NCBI RefSeq assembly: GCF_017591425.1
Contig: NW_024466421.1
Coordinates: 766,001-830,000 of the forward strand
Reading direction: 5' to 3'
Length of the DNA: 64,000 nucleotides
DNA from: Ochotona curzoniae
Taxonomy: Eukaryota > Chordata > Mammalia > Lagomorpha > Ochotonidae
Part shown: positions 45,101 through 48,712 of the stretch, in pieces
Layout: every line of letters begins with the position of its first letter
Numbering within the stretch: position 1 is the stretch's first letter
Position numbers and translations under genes: made by a program
The notes under the pieces: model-generated
The model's database searches: none
What the model was told of the DNA's origin: nothing
What the model saw: only the letters and a program-made list of their open reading frames with translations

Positions 45101-45301
45101 CAGCCGGAGAAGCAGCAGACGCCCAACAAGCGGCCGTGGGAGAGCCTGCGGAAGGCCCACGGCGCGCCGGCCTGGGGCAAGGAGCTGGAGCCGCTGCCGC
45201 CGCCGGCGCCGCTGGAGCTGCGCAGCGTCGAGTGGGAGAAGGCGGGCGCCACCATCCCGCTCGTGGGCCAGGACATCATCGACCTCCAGACGGAGGTGTG
45301 A
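4204..45301 (+). CDS. ADGRB1: ADGRB1 (BAI1) adhesion G protein-coupled receptor B1, spliced gene, 5' end outside window
   Basis: This entry is the genomic span of 29 coding exons listed separately below; they join in frame to about 1309 residues plus stop. Domain order seen: five thrombospondin type 1 repeats, hormone-receptor domain, GAIN domain with GPS ([13 protein letters not shown]), seven transmembrane helices, long cytoplasmic tail with a polyproline tract, the HTRKRHQD segment and terminal QTEV. Order and sequence match human ADGRB1 as I know it (1584 aa, five TSRs), so about 260 N-terminal residues (signal peptide, start codon) are missing upstream. Known role: neuronal and phagocytic plasma-membrane receptor; the TSRs bind phosphatidylserine, the ELMO/DOCK180/Rac module docks on the tail, the polyproline tract binds BAIAP2 and QTEV binds PDZ scaffolds; extracellular cleavage products are anti-angiogenic. 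I see no frameshift or internal stop in any exon. Identity is certain; individual splice edges are read by eye. Confidence 0.97.
4366..4760. repeat. GC-rich minisatellite in intron 3
   Basis: Tandem units of about 70 bp built from GGGGCGGGGCC, GTGGAGAGGGCCGGGCCTGGG and GAGGGAGGAGCCAGGGAAG, decaying toward 4760. Dense G-triplets right after the exon 3 donor. Confidence 0.9.
4915..5020. promoter_or_regulatory. AT-rich island in intron 3, possible conserved noncoding element
   Basis: About 100 bp of AT-rich, non-repetitive sequence with several TAAT/ATTA cores (TCTAATAAGC, CCCTAATGAAAATTTTAG, GGTTATAATGAG) inside an otherwise very GC-rich intron. The contrast and homeodomain-like cores suggest a constrained element; no alignment was possible. 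Confidence 0.35.
5133..5243 (+). CDS. ADGRB1: ADGRB1 exon 4: linker between TSR1 and TSR2
   Basis: Acceptor CCTGCAG, donor GTGAGC at 5244. Encodes a Ser/Arg/Glu-rich linker including [16 protein letters not shown]. No cysteines; a flexible spacer. Phase 1-1. Confidence 0.94.
5390..5554 (+). CDS. ADGRB1: ADGRB1 exon 5: thrombospondin repeat 2
   Basis: 165-bp symmetrical phase 1-1 exon, donor GTGGGC. Contains [17 protein letters not shown] and RTRFC, a canonical TSR with Trp ladder and CSxTCG motif. Asn in NNSAVC is a likely glycosylation site. Confidence 0.96.
5638..5802 (+). CDS. ADGRB1: ADGRB1 exon 6: thrombospondin repeat 3
   Basis: 165-bp phase 1-1 exon; acceptor CTCGCAG, donor GTAGGT at 5803. 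Encodes [17 protein letters not shown] with RTRTC. Human protein as I recall it has three extra residues (GRA) at the next junction; here no acceptor AG exists at the matching place, so those residues are probably absent. Confidence 0.95.
5978..6142 (+). CDS. ADGRB1: ADGRB1 exon 7: thrombospondin repeat 4
   Basis: 165-bp phase 1-1 exon; acceptor GGGCAG, donor GTCAGG at 6143. Encodes [17 protein letters not shown] and RTREC. The central CSxSC motif lacks the usual CG, as in the human repeat. Confidence 0.94.
6274..6438 (+). CDS. ADGRB1: ADGRB1 exon 8: thrombospondin repeat 5
   Basis: 165-bp phase 1-1 exon; acceptor CCTGCAG, donor GTGAGA at 6439. Encodes [18 protein letters not shown] followed by QRRERLC. 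Last of the five TSRs. Confidence 0.95.
6552..6653 (+). CDS. ADGRB1: ADGRB1 exon 9: hormone-receptor domain, first half
   Basis: Acceptor GGCAG, donor GTGAGG at 6654. Encodes [20 protein letters not shown] and the CPRNATG segment. The Cys-containing, Trp-containing pattern is that of the HormR domain before GAIN in adhesion GPCRs; NAT is an N-glycosylation sequon. Confidence 0.94.
6654..7432 (+). other. ADGRB1 intron 9 with a two-copy repeat and a MIR-like relic
   Basis: Two diverged tandem copies of an 85-bp segment (CGGGAGGTC...CAGCGCCAGCC...GGGCACACTGG) span about 6770-6960. At 6985-7050 the words AAGTGACTTTGTCTCTGAGG and GTCTGAAGCATGGGG resemble a MIR SINE core. No exon seen. Confidence 0.6.
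7433..7539 (+). CDS. ADGRB1: ADGRB1 exon 10: hormone-receptor domain, second half
   Basis: Acceptor CCTGCAG, donor GTGAGG at 7540; ends in phase 0. Encodes [19 protein letters not shown] and [15 protein letters not shown], completing the HormR domain. Confidence 0.94.
7643..7837 (+). CDS. ADGRB1: ADGRB1 exon 11: GAIN domain subdomain A
   Basis: 195 bp, phase 0-0, acceptor CCCCAG, donor GTACAC at 7838. Encodes [20 protein letters not shown] and the helical stretch [20 protein letters not shown], typical of the helical part of GAIN. Confidence 0.95.
7925..8375. repeat. CCCTGCTCACACYCTG minisatellite upstream of exon 12
   Basis: About 27 copies of a 16-18 bp unit such as CCCTGCTCACACTCTGG / CCCTGCTCACACCCTGA. 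The whole intron from 7873 to the exon 12 acceptor contains no AG dinucleotide, and many units carry CTGAC or CTCAC, branch-point-like words. Confidence 0.95.
8435..8503 (+). CDS. ADGRB1: ADGRB1 exon 12: GAIN domain
   Basis: 69 bp, phase 0-0, acceptor CCTCCCAG, donor GTATGC. Encodes [20 protein letters not shown]. It follows a very long AG-free repeat (see the 7925-8375 entry), so its acceptor has no upstream competitor for more than 500 nt. Confidence 0.93.
8889..8997 (+). CDS. ADGRB1: ADGRB1 exon 13: GAIN domain
   Basis: 109 bp, phase 0-1, acceptor CCCCAG, donor GTAAGC. Encodes [20 protein letters not shown] and DAYQVTDNL. The first residue is Met where I recall Ala in human. Confidence 0.93.
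10717..11385. repeat. 40-bp minisatellite in intron 13
   Basis: About 17 copies of a 39-41 bp unit (GTGCTGGGAGTGCAGGGGGG then ATGGTGGGCCTTGCATGG). Units vary in one or two bases and some are shortened to 28 bp. G-runs of six or seven recur each unit. Confidence 0.96.
11603..12135. repeat. 37-bp minisatellite in intron 13
   Basis: About 14 copies of CCCCCCAGGTCCTGTGTGCA followed by GGTGGTGGGGTGCTGAA. Each unit carries CAG|GT-type splice-donor-like words. ORFs on both strands here are repeat artefacts. Confidence 0.96.
12402..12545 (+). CDS. ADGRB1: ADGRB1 exon 14: GAIN domain
   Basis: 144 bp, phase 1-1, acceptor CCCCCAG, donor GTGAGT. Encodes [20 protein letters not shown] and [11 protein letters not shown], beta-strand-rich GAIN subdomain B. 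Confidence 0.94.
12818..12893 (+). CDS. ADGRB1: ADGRB1 exon 15: GAIN domain
   Basis: 76 bp, phase 1-2, acceptor CTCCCAG, donor GTGGGC. Encodes [20 protein letters not shown]. All junction codons restore the family sequence. Confidence 0.93.
13071..13173 (+). CDS. ADGRB1: ADGRB1 exon 16: GAIN domain
   Basis: 103 bp, phase 2-0, acceptor CCTGCCAG, donor GTGAGT. Encodes [20 protein letters not shown] and [11 protein letters not shown] is a sequon. Confidence 0.94.
13174..13921 (+). other. ADGRB1 intron 16, nothing else seen
   Basis: 748 bp of unique GC-rich intron with no recognisable exon or repeat. Confidence 0.7.
13922..13965 (+). CDS. ADGRB1: ADGRB1 exon 17: start of GPS motif
   Basis: 44-bp microexon, phase 0-2, acceptor CTCCCAG, donor GTAAGT. 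Encodes [15 protein letters not shown], whose Cys and Trp open the GPCR proteolysis site motif. The following intron is 13.6 kb, the largest in the window. Confidence 0.93.
13966..18150 (+). other. ADGRB1 intron 17, unique 5' part
   Basis: About 4.2 kb without a recognised exon. Mostly GC-rich single-copy sequence; a MIR-like word (ATTTCACAGCCTGGGAGGCT) occurs near 15850. The last 200 bp become AT-richer before the minisatellites begin. Confidence 0.7.
18152..19304. repeat. 26-bp minisatellite with TGATCAC core, intron 17
   Basis: About 44 units of GATCACTTAGTGAGGCAGGG plus CGGTGT, some shortened (AGGAAGGGTGGTGTGATCGG). Each unit has palindromic TGATCA. In six units GAGGCAG is replaced by GAGTCAG, giving the AP-1 consensus TGAGTCA (18574, 18713, 18739, 18800, 18914, 19240). 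Confidence 0.97.
19366..22095. repeat. 31-bp minisatellite, 2.7 kb, intron 17
   Basis: About 90 units of GGTGCAGTGTGTGGTGATGC followed by AGGCTCGGTGG, with 29-bp (AGGCTGTGG) and 33-34 bp (TTTGTGGTGTCGC) variants interleaved in higher-order blocks; for example the pattern around 19610-19760 recurs near 21020-21180. Minus-strand frames stay open for more than 950 codons of His-Thr-Pro repeats, an artefact. Confidence 0.97.
22395..22695. repeat. 40-bp minisatellite, intron 17
   Basis: About 7 copies of AGCACGCCCTGCTGTCCCTG followed by CGTGTCCCGTGTTCCGGGTG; some units have the variant AGCACACGTTGCCCTCTCCC. Confidence 0.95.
22700..26989 (+). other. ADGRB1 intron 17, unique 3' part
   Basis: 4.3 kb of single-copy sequence with no exon I can support. 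It includes an AT-richer patch with GTGAGTCATTCACACTGGAG and GTGAATTAGCCCATC (23984-24030) and a G-homopolymer at about 25442-25455. The CpG island follows. Confidence 0.65.
27326..27528 (+). CDS. ADGRB1: candidate alternative N-terminal coding segment joined to exon 18
   Basis: Starts with ATG in strong Kozak context and reads [17 protein letters not shown], then a Gly/Ala/Arg-rich stretch, for 67 codons plus two bases straight into exon 18 in the receptor frame with no stop. It would be a 5'-extended exon 18. Alternatively CAG|GTGCAG (donor at 27404) or CAG|GTGCGG (27410) ends a short first exon of 26 or 28 codons in phase 0, which fits exon 19 but not exon 18. An open frame in GC-rich DNA is not rare, so coding is unproven. 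Confidence 0.35.
27529..27670 (+). CDS. ADGRB1: ADGRB1 exon 18: GPS cleavage site and Stachel
   Basis: 142 bp, phase 2-0, acceptor CCCCCAG, donor GTGAGA at 27671. Encodes [20 protein letters not shown] then [16 protein letters not shown]. Autoproteolysis is known to occur before the Ser in RLS of this receptor; the downstream hydrophobic run is the tethered agonist. The exon sits inside a CpG island, unlike its neighbours. Confidence 0.95.
27701..30903 (+). other. ADGRB1 intron 18, nothing supported
   Basis: 3.2 kb of GC-rich unique sequence. No exon, tandem repeat or recognisable transposon seen. Confidence 0.65.
30904..31007 (+). CDS. ADGRB1: ADGRB1 exon 19: transmembrane helix 1
   Basis: 104 bp, phase 0-2, acceptor CACCCAG, donor GTGGGT at 31008. 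Encodes [20 protein letters not shown] and the hydrophobic [14 protein letters not shown]. Its donor sequence is the founder of a downstream tandem repeat. NMEK has the first Met downstream of the GPS cleavage site. Confidence 0.95.
30998..31435. repeat. 48-50 bp minisatellite that repeats the exon 19 splice donor
   Basis: Begins at the end of exon 19 and repeats TGTGTGGAG|GTGGGT or TGTGCAG|GTGGGT nine times. Exonic ends before GT fall at 31007 (authentic), 31057, 31107, 31155, 31203, 31251, 31313, 31361 and 31409. The rest of each unit is CCTGCACTGCTGGCCC plus GGGCCGCCCCACGGGC. The receptor frame remains open through the whole array. Confidence 0.95.
32190..33380. repeat. GATGGT-type array, intron 19
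   Basis: 1.2 kb of GATGGTGAT / GGTGGATGATGGT permutations; the plus strand is almost free of C. Minus-strand ORFs of poly-His, Ser-Pro and Ile-Thr are artefacts. The array ends about 120 bp before exon 20. Confidence 0.97.
33502..33604 (+). CDS. ADGRB1: ADGRB1 exon 20: transmembrane helix 2
   Basis: 103 bp, phase 2-0, acceptor CCCACAG, donor GTAAGC. Encodes [20 protein letters not shown] and [14 protein letters not shown] (intracellular loop 1, TM2, start of extracellular loop 1). Confidence 0.95.
34154..34304 (+). CDS. ADGRB1: ADGRB1 exon 21: transmembrane helix 3 and loop 2
   Basis: 151 bp, phase 0-1, acceptor CACCCAG, donor GTGAGC. Encodes [20 protein letters not shown], the conserved TM3 Cys, and [14 protein letters not shown] of intracellular loop 2. 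Confidence 0.95.
34797..34866 (+). CDS. ADGRB1: ADGRB1 exon 22: transmembrane helix 4
   Basis: 70 bp, phase 1-2, acceptor TTTGCAG, donor GTGAGT at 34867. Encodes [20 protein letters not shown] then VSY. A second donor-like GTGAGC lies eight bases upstream at 34859; the downstream one is chosen because it restores YCWLS with the next exon. Confidence 0.93.
35284..35350 (+). CDS. ADGRB1: ADGRB1 exon 23: extracellular loop 2 and start of TM5
   Basis: 67 bp, phase 2-0, acceptor CCGCAG, donor GTACCA. Encodes [20 protein letters not shown]; the Cys pairs with the TM3 Cys in family members. Confidence 0.93.
36496..36581 (+). CDS. ADGRB1: ADGRB1 exon 24: TM5 and intracellular loop 3
   Basis: 86 bp, phase 0-2, acceptor CGGCAG, donor GTAGGG. 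Encodes [20 protein letters not shown] and DKKLKERAG. Confidence 0.94.
36582..40317 (+). other. ADGRB1 intron 24
   Basis: 3.7 kb. Unique sequence with CA-rich runs near 37290-37540, then the TG-rich minisatellite, then about 1.2 kb of unique sequence before exon 25. No exon seen. Confidence 0.65.
38370..39130. repeat. Compound (TG)n / CTGCATGGCTGAGCC minisatellite, intron 24
   Basis: Sixteen or so (TG)n runs of varying length, each separated by TCTGCATGGCTGAGCC or ACTGCACGGCTGAGCC. The longest uninterrupted TG runs are near 38978-39028 and 39076-39120. Strong Z-DNA potential. Confidence 0.96.
40318..40489 (+). CDS. ADGRB1: ADGRB1 exon 25: TM6 and TM7
   Basis: 172 bp, phase 2-0, acceptor TCCCCAG, donor GTGCGT. 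Encodes [20 protein letters not shown] (TM6) and [20 protein letters not shown] (TM7). Confidence 0.95.
41181..41276 (+). CDS. ADGRB1: ADGRB1 exon 26: proximal cytoplasmic tail
   Basis: 96 bp, phase 0-0, acceptor TCCCCAG, donor GTAGGA. Encodes [20 protein letters not shown] and [12 protein letters not shown]. Being a whole number of codons it can be skipped without a frameshift. Confidence 0.94.
42395..42585. repeat. 45-bp tandem repeat just upstream of exon 27
   Basis: About four copies of CCGTGCACACGCTGCCCCAG plus CCACGGCTGCCCTGCCTCAC and CACGC, ending about 10 bp before the exon 27 acceptor region, so part of the polypyrimidine tract derives from the repeat edge. Confidence 0.93.
42595..42634 (+). 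CDS. ADGRB1: ADGRB1 exon 27: cytoplasmic tail microexon
   Basis: 40 bp, phase 0-1, acceptor TCTTGCAG, donor GTGAGC. Encodes [13 protein letters not shown]. Its acceptor lies just after a 45-bp tandem repeat. Confidence 0.92.
43723..44396 (+). CDS. ADGRB1: ADGRB1 exon 28: long cytoplasmic exon with polyproline tract
   Basis: 674 bp, phase 1-0, acceptor CCCCACAG, donor GTGAGC. Encodes [20 protein letters not shown], the [20 protein letters not shown] segment and near its end a long Pro run (PPPPPPPP, then QQPLPPPP), the known SH3 target for BAIAP2. CpG-dense throughout. The Ala/Pro/Gly segment after the Pro run differs most from the human sequence I remember. Confidence 0.95.
44692..44727 (+). 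CDS. ADGRB1: ADGRB1 exon 29: 36-bp cytoplasmic microexon
   Basis: Phase 0-0, acceptor CCCCACAG, donor GTGGGT. Encodes [12 protein letters not shown]. In-frame cassette; possible phospho-regulated basic-Ser-Tyr segment. Confidence 0.92.
44819..44926 (+). CDS. ADGRB1: ADGRB1 exon 30: ELMO-binding RKR helix
   Basis: 108 bp, phase 0-0, acceptor CCCCTAG, donor GTCGGG. Encodes [20 protein letters not shown], an amphipathic helix containing the RKR triplet reported as required for ELMO binding in BAI1. Confidence 0.93.
45104..45301 (+). CDS. ADGRB1: ADGRB1 exon 31: C-terminus with QTEV PDZ ligand
   Basis: 198 bp including TGA at 45299-45301. Encodes [20 protein letters not shown], then [20 protein letters not shown] and DIIDLQTEV. 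The acceptor is a NAGNAG (CAGCAG at 45098-45103); the distal AG matches human. The proximal AG would add one Gln. Confidence 0.95.
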   Translation, partial: PEKQQTPNKRPWESLRKAHGAPAWGKELEPLPPPAPLELRSVEWEKAGATIPLVGQDIIDLQTEV

Positions 45302-45379
45302 GCCGCACGCACGCGGGTGCGGGCCGGCGGGAAGGCCGCCACTGGCGCCGGCGGGGTGGCGGGCCGGGCCCCGCGCGCA

Positions 45380-45510
45380 CCCCACGCACCCCGCCTGCGG
45401 GCCACCCCACCGGGCGCACCCCGCCACCGGCGCACCTCGCCACCGGCGCACCCCGCCTGCGGGCCACCCCACCGGGCGCACCCCGCCACCGGCGCACCTC
45501 GCCTCCGCGC
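45380..45510. repeat. Tandem duplication in the ADGRB1 3' UTR
   Basis: Two near-identical copies of about 64 bp (CACCCCGCCTGCGGGCCACC, CCACCGGGCGCACCCCGCCA, CCGGCGCACCTCGCC), CpG-rich. Confidence 0.9.
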
Positions 45511-45821
45511 CCGCGGCCAGGCCGAGGCCCGGGGCTGGCGCCAGAGCCAGACGACGGACAGGAGGCGGCCACGGGGCTGCCCGCGCGTCCAGCCCCCGGC
45601 GGGCGGCCGCAGGGCCAGCGCACAGCCCGGACGCCGCGGCCCGCTGGCCTGGCCCCGTTTTTTAGCGACACCCCTAACCCCCGGGAAAGCAGCCAGCTCC
45701 CCCACTCCCTTCCAGGGCCCCCGGGCCCCCCAGACCAAGGTGGAGAGCCCGGGCAGGACTAAGCCCACTCCGGGAAGAAGCCGCGTGGGGAATCTATTTT
45801 TTCTCTCCTTTTCTTTTCTTC

Positions 45822-45827
45822 AATAAA
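45822..45827 (+). terminator. ADGRB1: ADGRB1 polyadenylation signal AATAAA
   Basis: Canonical AATAAA 521 nt after the stop codon, preceded by a U-rich tract and followed by AAGAATTAAAAACCC then GTGTTG, which resembles a GU-rich downstream element. Confidence 0.85.
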
Positions 45828-46317
45828 AAGAATTAAAAACCCAGGGCTGTGTTGATCCTGACCGTGCAGGAAGTCTGTGGGCCAGCAGGGGGCGCCCCAT
45901 CCTCAGCCCACGATCTGAGGAGCCTGGTGTCCTGCTGCCCCACGTGTGGCAGGGCCGACTCAGCCCCATGAGGCAGTGGAGACTGTGGGGACCCAGCTTT
46001 GAGGGGGATATCTGTGAGGATTAGGGCTGTCCGTGAAGAGGAGGATGGAGTGAGGGTTGGGGAGTGGCTGTGAAGGTGGGTGTATGACACAGACCCCCAC
46101 CCCCAAGACGTGGCCTCTCCACAAAGCAGCAAGCCCACAGGCAGCAAGCCCACTCTTCAGCCCCTTCTGAGGTCCCAAGTGCCCCCAGGCACTGGGGGCC
46201 AGGAGAGGGTCCCTGGCCACCATGTGTAGGAGTGAGGGCTCAGGGCTCAGTAGAGGCCCGCACAGCTGGGTCCTCACCATCCCAGGCTTGAAGCAGCATC
46301 TGCCCTGTTTAGATCCA

Positions 46318-46490
46318 AGGTGAAGCTGAGACACCCCCCCCCCCCGCTCCTCTACCAACCTTCCCCTTGCCATCACACGCAACACCTGGGCTGAGTGAGG
46401 CCCGTCTGTGATTGGCTTGAATCTAGTGAGGTGAGGGGTGAGGTGGTGGTGAGTCTGCATAGAGCTGGAAACATGGATGGTGATGATGGT
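46318..46490. repeat. Duplicated segment, copy 1
   Basis: Shares CCAACCTTCCCCTTGCCATC, CACCTGGGCTGAGTGAGGCC, GTGATTGGCTTGAATCTAGT and GAGTCTGCATAGAGCTGGAA with the second copy at 47596-47745. Contains a run of about 13 C. Confidence 0.93.
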
Positions 46491-46580
46491 GGTGATGGTG
46501 ATGGTGGTGATGATGGTTCTGGTAGTCATGATGATGTTGGTGCTGATATGGTGTTTGGTGGTGATGTTGGTGATGGTTAG
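46473..46580. repeat. Short GATGGT array
   Basis: About 100 bp of ATGGTGATG repeats with interruptions (TTCTGGTAGTCATGATGATG), following duplicated segment copy 1. Confidence 0.93.
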
Positions 46581-47121
46581 GGCCCTGTCTCTCTGGGCTT
46601 GTTAATTACTATCTTGCTCAGTGACCAGTAGGTGGCGCTAGGACCCAAAGTGATGGCAGGGATGGAGGGCATCATGGGCCCGGCACTGGCAAGTGGCCAG
46701 CACTCAAATACGGTTTGTGATCATGCCAAGGCCCCCAGCCGCCACCTTGCACATGCGACCTGGAGGCCCTGACCCAGCTAGACTGGCCATGTTCACCTTA
46801 GTGCAGAGGGTGCCCCTGTGAGCATGTGGCTTGGCCACGGTCTGATAGCTTCCACAAGCTCCCTGCTGTGTCCCTGACTCTCAGGGACCCTGATACCTGC
46901 AGGCCTGGACAGGGCTGGGGCTGCCCATCCCCCAGCTGTGACAGGAGGCCAAGTCAACCTCCCCGGGAACTGCCATGAGCAACTGACCCCCACAGCACAC
47001 AGCAGGGGCCAAGGGTTTACAGCTTCAAATGGGGTGACCACTGTGCAGGCAAGGAAGTGGTTCCCTGCCTCTCCTCCTCTCCTGCCTGCAGTACCCCAGT
47101 ACCCAAGTTACAGGAAAATAC

Positions 47122-47322
47122 ATGACCGGTGTGAGCAGGGCAGTGGGTGTGAGCAGGGCAGTGGGTGTGAGCAGGACAGTGGGTATGAGCAGGGCAGCGG
47201 GTGCGAGCAGGGCAGCGGGTGTGAACAGGGTAGTGGGTGTGAGCAGGGCAGTGAGTGTGAGCAGGGCAGTGGGTGTGAGCAGGGCAGTGGGTGTGAGCAG
47301 GGCAGTGAGTGTGAGCAGGGCA
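47122..47322. repeat. 18-bp minisatellite GTGAGCAGGGCAGTGGGT
   Basis: About 11 copies, with single-base variants (ACAGTGGGTAT, GGCAGCGGGTG). Lies between the two duplicated segments. Confidence 0.95.
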
Positions 47323-47595
47323 CCTCCTGTGCAGTGGCCTCTCCTGCATGCATCCTGCTCGCTGGGCTGGAAACGAGGCAGAGCAGAAAGAGTCCTGCCC
47401 AGGGCTGCGGTGACGTGTTGTCTGTGCTGATGCTGACCGTGCCCTTGTCCCTCACACAGTGGGGTCACTCTTCCTGCCTTCCACTCCTTCCTTGTGGCCC
47501 CAGAACCAGCCAGGTCACCACAGTGATATTCCTTGTGCCCCTCAATCTTCTTGCACTGCCAATATGAGGACAACCCTACACCCGCAGCATGTTGC

Positions 47596-47745
47596 AGGAG
47601 AAACTGAGACCCCTCCTCTGCCAACCTTCCCCTTGCCATCTCACACGACACCTGGGCTGAGTGAGGCCCGTCTGTGATTGGCTTGAATCTAGTGAGGGTG
47701 AGGTGGTGGTGAGTCTGCATAGAGCTGGAAACATGGATGATGATA
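47596..47745. repeat. Duplicated segment, copy 2
   Basis: Second copy of the 46318-46490 segment, about 1.27 kb downstream, with small indels; leads directly into the 1-kb GATGGT array. Confidence 0.93.
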
Positions 47746-48712
47746 GTGATGGTGATGATGGTGGTAATGGTGATGATGATGGTGATGGTGGTGATGGTGA
47801 TGGTGATGGTGGTGATGGTGATGGTGATGATAGTGATGGTGATGGTGGTGATGATGGTGATGGTGGTGATGGTGGTGATGGTGATGGTGGTGATGGTGGT
47901 GATGGTGGTGATGGTGATGGTGGTGATGATGGTGATGGTGGTGATGGTGATGATAGTGATGATGGTGGTGATGATGGTGATGGTAGTGATGGTGATGGTG
48001 GTGATGATGGTGATGGTGGTGATGGTGATGATGGTGATGATGGTGATGGTGATGATAGTGATGGTGGTGATGGTGGTGATGGTGATGATGGTGATGGTGG
48101 TGATGGTGGTGATGGTGATGGTGGTGATGGTGGTGATGATGGTGATGGTGATGATGGTGATGGTGGTGATGGTGATGGTGGTGATGATGGTGATGGTGGT
48201 GATGGTGATGGTGGTGATGATGGTGATGGTGATGGTGATGATGGTGATGGTGATGGTGGTGATGGTGGTGATGATGATGAAGGTGATGGTGATGATGGTG
48301 ATGGTGGTGATGGTGATGATGGTGATGGTGGTGATGGTGATGATGGTGATGGTGGTGATGGTGATGATGGTGATGGTGGTGATGGTGGTGATGGTGATGG
48401 TGATGGTGGTGATGATGATGGTGATGATGATGGTGATGGTGGTGATGGTGGTGATGGTGATGGTGATGGTGGTGATGGTGGTGATGATGGTGATGGTGAT
48501 GGTGATGATGGTGATGGTGGTGATGGTGGTGGTGGTGATGATGGTGATGGTGGTGATGGTGATGATGGTGATGGTGGTGATGGTGGTGATGGTGGTGATG
48601 GTGATGGTGATGGTGGTGATGATGATGGTGATGATGGTGATGGTGATGGTGGTGATGGTGGTGATGATAGTGATGGTGATGGTGGTGATGATGATGGTGA
48701 TGGAGAGTGATT
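47735..48712. repeat. GATGGT array, about 1 kb
   Basis: Nearly C-free plus strand made of GATGGTGGT, GATGGTGAT and GATGAT units. It codes Asp-Gly, Met-Val or (minus strand) Ile-Thr/Ser-Pro repeats in long ORFs, regarded as artefacts. Confidence 0.97.

Larger units (their letters stand above)
43700..45660. promoter_or_regulatory. CpG-dense 3' terminal region of ADGRB1
   Basis: Exons 28-31, the short introns between them and the start of the 3' UTR are CpG-rich, forming an island-like block at the gene's 3' end. Largely explained by GC-rich coding sequence; a regulatory role is speculative. Confidence 0.4.
45302..45850 (+). other. ADGRB1: ADGRB1 3' UTR
   Basis: GC-rich 3' UTR of about 540 nt. 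It begins with a CpG-rich tandem duplication (45380-45510), passes through a U-rich segment TATTTTTTCTCTCCTTTTCT and reaches the polyadenylation signal. The cleavage position is inferred from the signal. Confidence 0.85.

Noticed and set aside
44028..45768. Minus-strand ORFs of 187-317 codons opposite exons 28-31
   Set aside because: CpG-rich antisense open frames; the plus strand is clearly the coding strand.
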